Below, piece after piece: positions 6,103 to 9,253 of a stretch of 9,253 bases of DNA. The stretch is from NCBI GenBank assembly GCA_023254015.1, contig JALQYS010000464.1, forward strand, positions 1 to 9,253. The letters run 5' to 3'. The stretch's first letter is position 1, and each line of letters opens with the position of its first letter. The notes beneath the pieces were generated by a model. That model made no database searches. It had not been told where the DNA came from and saw nothing but the letters and a program-made list of their open reading frames with translations. Both the position numbers and the translations under genes were made by a program. The stretch is from Paracoccaceae bacterium. GTDB taxonomy: Bacteria; Pseudomonadota; Alphaproteobacteria; Rhodobacterales; Rhodobacteraceae.

Positions 6103-6762
6103 TCAGTTGTTCTCCACCGCAAAGCGGACATCCGCGATCAGGCTTTCGGCGCTGAAGTTTTCCAGCCGCTTCCCGTTCAGAAAGAAGGTCGGGGTCTGAC
6201 GGATGGCCAGTGCTTCGACATCGGCCGCGTCCTGGTTCAGAATGCCGGTGATCCCCGGGAAGAACTGGTCGGTTTCCGCCTTATCTAGATTGAGACCTGC
6301 GGCACCGGCGATTTCCCAGGCGACATCCATCTCTGGCGCGCCATGAACGGCCCAGCCGGGCTGCTGCTCCAGCAGCGCGTCCAGCACCGGTTCGAACTTG
6401 TCCTGCATCCGCGCAGCTTCAAGGATGCGCACGGCCTCGTCCGAGCCTTCATGGAAGACGGTGTAGCGCAACACAACGCGGACCTGAGTCGGAAACTGCC
6501 GCCGGATTTCCTGCACCACCGGGTGGTAGGCCCGGCAGGCCTCGCAAGAGGGATCGAAGAACTCGACCAATGTGACCGGCGCATCGGCGGGACCGAAGCT
6601 GGGGGAATACTCTCGGACCAAAAGCGCCGGATCTACGGCAGGCGTGGCGGCAGCCACTGCCTCCGCCTCGGCCGAACGGCGACGGTTCAGGATGATGGCG
6701 CCGCCTGCAAAGGCGGCGAGCCCGAGTGCGGATGCTCCGATCAGGAGATTGCGACGATTCAT
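6103..6762 (-). CDS. dsbA: DsbA-family thiol:disulfide oxidoreductase
   Basis: Periplasmic thioredoxin-fold protein of the DsbA/Thioredoxin_4 type, 219 aa, which introduces disulfides into exported proteins and is reoxidised by DsbB. Residues 5-25 are a hydrophobic export segment or anchor after NRR; the RRxLL arrangement could also be a weak Tat signal. Because RRR follows the hydrophobic stretch with no clear cleavage site, it may stay membrane-anchored. The active site is C73-E-A-C76 in FFDPSCEACRAYHP, with the helical insertion at about 110-175 and the cis-proline loop at P191 (RQTPTFFLNGKR). Start ATG 6762 overlaps the dsbB stop (ATGA) and has AAGGA 9 bases upstream. An extended reading to 7074 is only dsbB read in the wrong frame. 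It is the last gene of the ATPase-lspA-dsbBA operon. Confidence 0.93.
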   Translation of the reverse strand: MNRRNLLIGASALGLAAFAGGAIILNRRRSAEAEAVAAATPAVDPALLVREYSPSFGPADAPVTLVEFFDPSCEACRAYHPVVQEIRRQFPTQVRVVLRYTVFHEGSDEAVRILEAARMQDKFEPVLDALLEQQPGWAVHGAPEMDVAWEIAGAAGLNLDKAETDQFFPGITGILNQDAADVEALAIRQTPTFFLNGKRLENFSAESLIADVRFAVENN

Positions 6763-7196
6763 GGGCGTTGTCCTTTCGGCAAGAGGAGACAGGCAAGGAC
6801 CGCCACAAAGGCGACCATGGAAAGATACGGGATCGGCACGCCAAGGATGACCTGCGCCTCGCCGGTGCAGGATGGGCCGTTCTCGGTGCAGGGCACGATG
6901 GGCGCGGGCAGGATCCCTGCGTAAAGCCCCGAATGCCAGGCCGCAAGCGCCAGCCCGGCCAAGACCAGCGGCAAGGCGTAGGTGCGTGCCATGCCGTCCC
7001 CGCGCCAGAGCGAAAGGCCGAGGATCGGCACCAGCGGGAACATGGCGATGCGCTGATACCAGCACAGCGTGCAAGGCATCTGGCCCAGCACCTCGCCGAT
7101 GAAAAGCGCACCAAGCGTGGCCGCCAGCGCAATAAGGAAGGCGGCGGTCAAGGGCAAGTCGTCGCGCGAAAGGCTCTGCGGGTCAGTGTTGGTCAA
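6759..7196 (-). CDS. dsbB: Disulfide bond formation protein DsbB
   Basis: Four-helix inner-membrane quinone-linked oxidase that recycles DsbA, 145 aa. The first periplasmic cysteine pair is C42/C45 in GQMPCTLCWYQR, the family signature; the second pair is C103/C110 in VPCTENGPSC. Helices lie at about 16-36, 49-65, 72-92 and 119-140. I chose TTG at 7196 because AAGGAG (7209-7204) lies 7 bases upstream; the longer reading from 7238 would overlap lspA by over 50 bases and add a non-conserved leader. The start lies inside the end of lspA (14-base overlap), and its stop overlaps the dsbA start. The adjacent dsbA is its obvious partner. Confidence 0.93.
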   Translation of the reverse strand: MTNTDPQSLSRDDLPLTAAFLIALAATLGALFIGEVLGQMPCTLCWYQRIAMFPLVPILGLSLWRGDGMARTYALPLVLAGLALAAWHSGLYAGILPAPIVPCTENGPSCTGEAQVILGVPIPYLSMVAFVAVLACLLLPKGQRP

Positions 7197-7668
7197 GAAC
7201 AGGCTCCTTGCGGCGACAAAGGGGAAATGAGGCGGCAAGGATCAGGACCGCGCCTAAGGTGATCGCAATATCGGCGACGTTGAATGTGGGCCAGTGCCAG
7301 TCGCGCCAATAGAAATCAAGGAAGTCAGTGACGGCCCCTTGCCGCACCCTGTCGATGATGTTGCCAAGCGCCCCGCCCACGACCAGCGCAAAACCCGCGC
7401 GTTCCAGCGGGTGCCGCGCCCGGAATGCCATGACCGCGAAGGCAACAGTCAGCACGCCCGTCAGCGCCGCCATCAAAAGAGGCTTGCCCGCCATGAGCCC
7501 GCCCATCATTCCGAAACTCGCACCCTCGTTGAAGCCAAGGGTGAGATTGAAGCCCGGAAGAACCGGAACCGCAGTCCCCTGCGTCAGGAGCGACAGCGCT
7601 GTTGCCTTGGTCACCTGGTCTGCGACCACTGCGGCAGCGATCACCGAAATCAGCTTCGCGTTGGTCAT
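7183..7668 (-). CDS. lspA: Lipoprotein signal peptidase LspA
   Basis: Inner-membrane aspartyl protease (signal peptidase II) that cuts the signal peptide from diacylglyceryl-prolipoproteins, 161 aa, a standard length. Helices are at about 5-27, 62-82, 91-106 and 132-148. Family motifs are present: ADQVTK (16-21), FNEGASFGM (46-54), GGALGNIIDR (98-107), then D115 in VTDFLDF and D133 in FNVADIAITLGA, the two catalytic aspartates by comparison with the Pseudomonas enzyme (here 18 residues apart). ATG 7668 overlaps the stop of the methyltransferase-like gene (ATGA). LspA genes beside heavy-metal ATPases are known, for example the pbr lead-resistance operon of Cupriavidus, so this is probably an accessory copy additional to a chromosomal one; that cannot be tested in this window. 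Confidence 0.95.
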   Translation of the reverse strand: MTNAKLISVIAAAVVADQVTKATALSLLTQGTAVPVLPGFNLTLGFNEGASFGMMGGLMAGKPLLMAALTGVLTVAFAVMAFRARHPLERAGFALVVGGALGNIIDRVRQGAVTDFLDFYWRDWHWPTFNVADIAITLGAVLILAASFPLCRRKEPVLDQH

Positions 7669-8288
7669 TGTTCAGCCTTGCGGTTGATGCCGATCCAGCG
7701 GGGAACCGATGCCGCATAACGGTCATAATCCGGCCCAATGGCCAAGCGCAGGGCGGCCTCTTCCGACCGGACTTGCGTGCTGGCCGACCACAGAAACAGG
7801 ATTGGCGCGAGGACTGTTGGGACTGCCGGAACCGCCATCGCAACACCTGCCAGAAGGGCAAACTGACCGACAAAGGTTGGGTTGCGGCTGAAGCGGTAGA
7901 GCCCGTTCGAGACCAGATCGCCGGTCTCGCCGCCCGCCACGCCGACGCGCCAGGATGATCCCATCGACATCTGCGCGGCAAAGGCCACCATCGCGCCAAG
8001 CCCGGCGACAAACACCCCGAGCAGCCCAAGAAGGGGTGCGCGCCCCTCGGTCCAAAGCGGATCGACCTTGTGTAGCGCGGGGACAGCAAGCCAGAGAAGC
8101 GGTCCGAAGAAGGCCAGCGCAAAGGCCGCACGAAACCCCATCGCGGCCACCCGGTCGCGCCCCTTGGCGCGCGAAAACAGCCAGACGGATCGCCCCGCCG
8201 CTTGCGCCGCCAAGGCACTGCCCCAGAAGAACAGAGCCAAATAACCGAACAGAAGGGCCAGCGCGGCCCAGCCAAAACCCGAGATCAT
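7665..8288 (-). CDS. Isoprenylcysteine carboxyl methyltransferase-like membrane protein
   Basis: Integral membrane protein (207 aa) with the C-terminal signature of the ICMT/phospholipid methyltransferase group: NGLYRFSRNPTFVGQFALL (128-146) and, 30 residues on, RSEEAALRLAIGPDYDRYAASVPRWI (174-199), the SAM-binding and membrane-facing elements. About five helices precede and separate these. The substrate in bacteria is unknown to me; prenylated proteins are not expected, and a lipid or small thiol is possible. Start ATG 8288 lies 4 bases after the ATPase stop; a GTG at 8303 would overlap that gene and add 5 residues. The stop overlaps lspA. Its position between a Zn/Cd-type ATPase and lspA suggests a membrane role in the same metal-stress operon, by context only. 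Confidence 0.82.
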   Translation of the reverse strand: MISGFGWAALALLFGYLALFFWGSALAAQAAGRSVWLFSRAKGRDRVAAMGFRAAFALAFFGPLLWLAVPALHKVDPLWTEGRAPLLGLLGVFVAGLGAMVAFAAQMSMGSSWRVGVAGGETGDLVSNGLYRFSRNPTFVGQFALLAGVAMAVPAVPTVLAPILFLWSASTQVRSEEAALRLAIGPDYDRYAASVPRWIGINRKAEQ

Positions 8289-8292
8289 GGTG

Positions 8293-9135
8293 TCAGCTCT
8301 CACGCTCGGGATTGAACCGCAAGAGGCGCAGGGCGTTCAGGGTTACCAGCACCGTTGCCCCGGTATCGGCCAGGATCGCGATCCACAGGCCGGTCAGACC
8401 GAAAACCGAGGTCACCAGAAACACGGCTTTCAGCCCCAACGCGATGGAAACGTTCTGGCGGATGTTGGCCATCGCGGCCCGTGACAGGCGGATCGTGGCA
8501 GGGATGTCGGTCACCCGGTCGCGCAGGATTGCCGCATCGGCGGTTTCCAGCGCCACATCGGTGCCCGATCCCATCGCCACGCCAACACTTGCCTGCTTCA
8601 GCGCCGGCGCATCGTTGATGCCGTCACCGATCATCATGACGCCGCCCTTGGAGCCGATCTCGCGGATATAGGCGAGCTTGTCTTCAGGCATCATGTCGGC
8701 CTCGAACTTCAGTCCGAGGCTTCCGGCAATCGCGGCGGCTGTGTGAGGGTTGTCCCCGGTCAGGATCACCGAAGTCACTCCCATGGCCGTCAGCTGGCGG
8801 ACAGCGTCCTTCGCATCCGCGCGTGGTTCGTCCCGCATGGCGAGCAACCCAAGTGGGGTCTTCTCGCGGAACACCGCAACAGCGGTCTTGCCATCCTCCT
8901 CAAAGATCGTGGCCTGTCGCAAACCAAGGCCATCGAGCCCACCATGTTCCATCGCGTAACGCGGAGAGGCGACCCATGCGGGCGCACCGCCCACCGTCGC
9001 GACCACGCCTTTCCCCATCAGCGCCTTGGCATCCTGCGACGACAAAGCGGTCACGCTTGCGTCCTTGGCCTTGTTCAGGATGGCGATTGCAAGCGGGTGG
9101 CTTGACCCCATCTCGACTCCGGCCGCAACGGCCAG
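8293..9135 (-). pseudogene. zntA: C-terminal part of a P1B-2 (Zn/Cd/Pb) transporting ATPase, 5' end missing at a junction
   Basis: The last 280 codons of a ZntA/CadA-type heavy-metal efflux ATPase. Present are the SSHPLA nucleotide-binding motif (H13 of the fragment), TGDN (126-129), MMPEDK (148-153), GDGINDAP (170-177) and the last two helices. K236 and D257-x-G259 (ADTGATVLVTLNALRLLRF) are the residues I associate with the Zn/Cd/Pb subgroup; the Cu-type YN/MxxSS pattern is absent. Everything upstream is gone: no DKTGTLT phosphorylation site, no CPC helix, no N-terminal metal-binding domain. ATPase homology stops at about 9135, where unrelated gltD sequence begins out of frame. An ATG at 9201 extends the frame by 22 codons, but those are out-of-frame gltD sequence, not ATPase. 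As written it cannot transport metal; if the join is artificial the real gene would be intact and head the operon. Confidence 0.92.
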
Positions 9136-9136
9136 C
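9125..9136. other. Junction between gltD and ATPase sequence
   Basis: The minus-strand bases GCTGGCCGTTGC read well in both partners: as QAGRC at the end of the gltD match (completing Gln-Ala-Gly-Arg-Cys) and as LAVA at the start of the ATPase match. The breakpoint therefore falls in up to 12 bases of shared sequence. The frames differ on the two sides. Confidence 0.75.
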
Positions 9137-9253
9137 TTGTTTTTGCAAATGCCCAAAGCTTTGTGGCTCATACACTTCTCGCCAATCTTGAATGCGAACA
9201 TCTACTGGTCGACGCTTAGGAGTTTCGCGCGGCGTAGTCATAAATCCTTTTGG
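9125..9253 (-). pseudogene. gltD: N-terminal fragment of glutamate synthase small subunit (GltD)
   Basis: Read from the right edge, 43 codons give PKGFM, then PKRRPVDVRIQDWREVYEP and QAGRC, which is the start of GltD in the form I associate with actinobacteria (DPKGF...RRPVxxRixDWxEVYE...QAxRCMDCG). The frame matches up to C43 and stops matching immediately where MDCGIPFC, with the Fe-S cysteines, is expected. GltD supplies electrons from NADPH in glutamate synthesis; this fragment cannot. GC is about 46% by my count against clearly higher values in the rest of the window, and the function is unrelated to the neighbours. The first one to three codons lie beyond the edge. Confidence 0.8.

Noticed and set aside
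6763..7074. N-terminal extension of DsbA
   Set aside because: It is dsbB sequence read in another frame; the ATG at 6762 begins a proper export signal and overlaps the dsbB stop.
7325..8275. Long open frame (316 codons) on the minus strand across the methyltransferase-like gene and lspA
   Set aside because: It is a frame-shifted shadow of two clear genes with family motifs; the translation is rich in Arg, Ser and Trp and has no recognisable domain.
9136..9201. ATG at 9201 as a real start making a short 302-residue ATPase-like protein
   Set aside because: The first 22 codons are gltD DNA in the wrong frame, and a protein lacking DKTGTLT cannot be a working P-type ATPase.

Overview
The window looks like an accessory metal-handling and envelope-maintenance region from a GC-rich alphaproteobacterium, most likely of the Rhodobacteraceae type. 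That assignment is inference from protein style and base composition; there is no rRNA or core marker. No transposase, integrase, tRNA, CRISPR array or replication gene is visible. Nearly every base is coding and most gene junctions overlap by a few bases.

Left block (1-3175, minus strand, transcribed right to left): lnt (apolipoprotein N-acyltransferase, the old E. coli cutE copper-tolerance gene), a 57-residue two-helix membrane protein coupled to it by an ATGA overlap, a Sco/SenC copper chaperone, a periplasmic PCuAC copper chaperone, and a second Sco protein cut by the left edge. Sco and PCuAC proteins work together in loading copper into cytochrome oxidases. A noncoding stretch of about 345 bases separates lnt from a divergent plus-strand gene for an exported L,D-transpeptidase (3521-4114).

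Middle block: mntH (Nramp Mn2+/H+ importer, minus strand, 4200-5525) and mntR (DtxR-family manganese repressor, plus strand, 5641-6096) are divergent around a 115-base promoter region. That region carries a good match to the enterobacterial-type MntR operator, so this is a self-contained manganese uptake and repression module.

Right block (6103-9135, minus strand): the C-terminal part of a Zn/Cd/Pb-type P1B ATPase, an isoprenylcysteine-methyltransferase-like membrane enzyme, lspA (lipoprotein signal peptidase), dsbB and dsbA. The genes are separated by 4 bases or overlap by 4 to 14 bases, a strongly coupled operon. With lnt, the window holds two of the three lipoprotein-maturation enzymes, both beside metal genes.

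Right edge (9125-9253): this DNA does not belong with the rest. It encodes the first roughly 43 residues of a glutamate synthase small subunit (GltD), of a form I associate with actinobacteria, at about 46% GC, joined out of frame to the middle of the ATPase gene. The join lies in a stretch of up to 12 bases that fits both partners. This is either a chimeric assembly or amplification join or a real illegitimate recombination; neither gene is intact as written.

I did not find a clearly new defence or mobile system. The most interesting points are the abrupt gltD/ATPase join and the clustering of extra envelope enzymes (Lnt, L,D-transpeptidase, LspA, DsbA/DsbB) with copper, zinc/cadmium and manganese genes.
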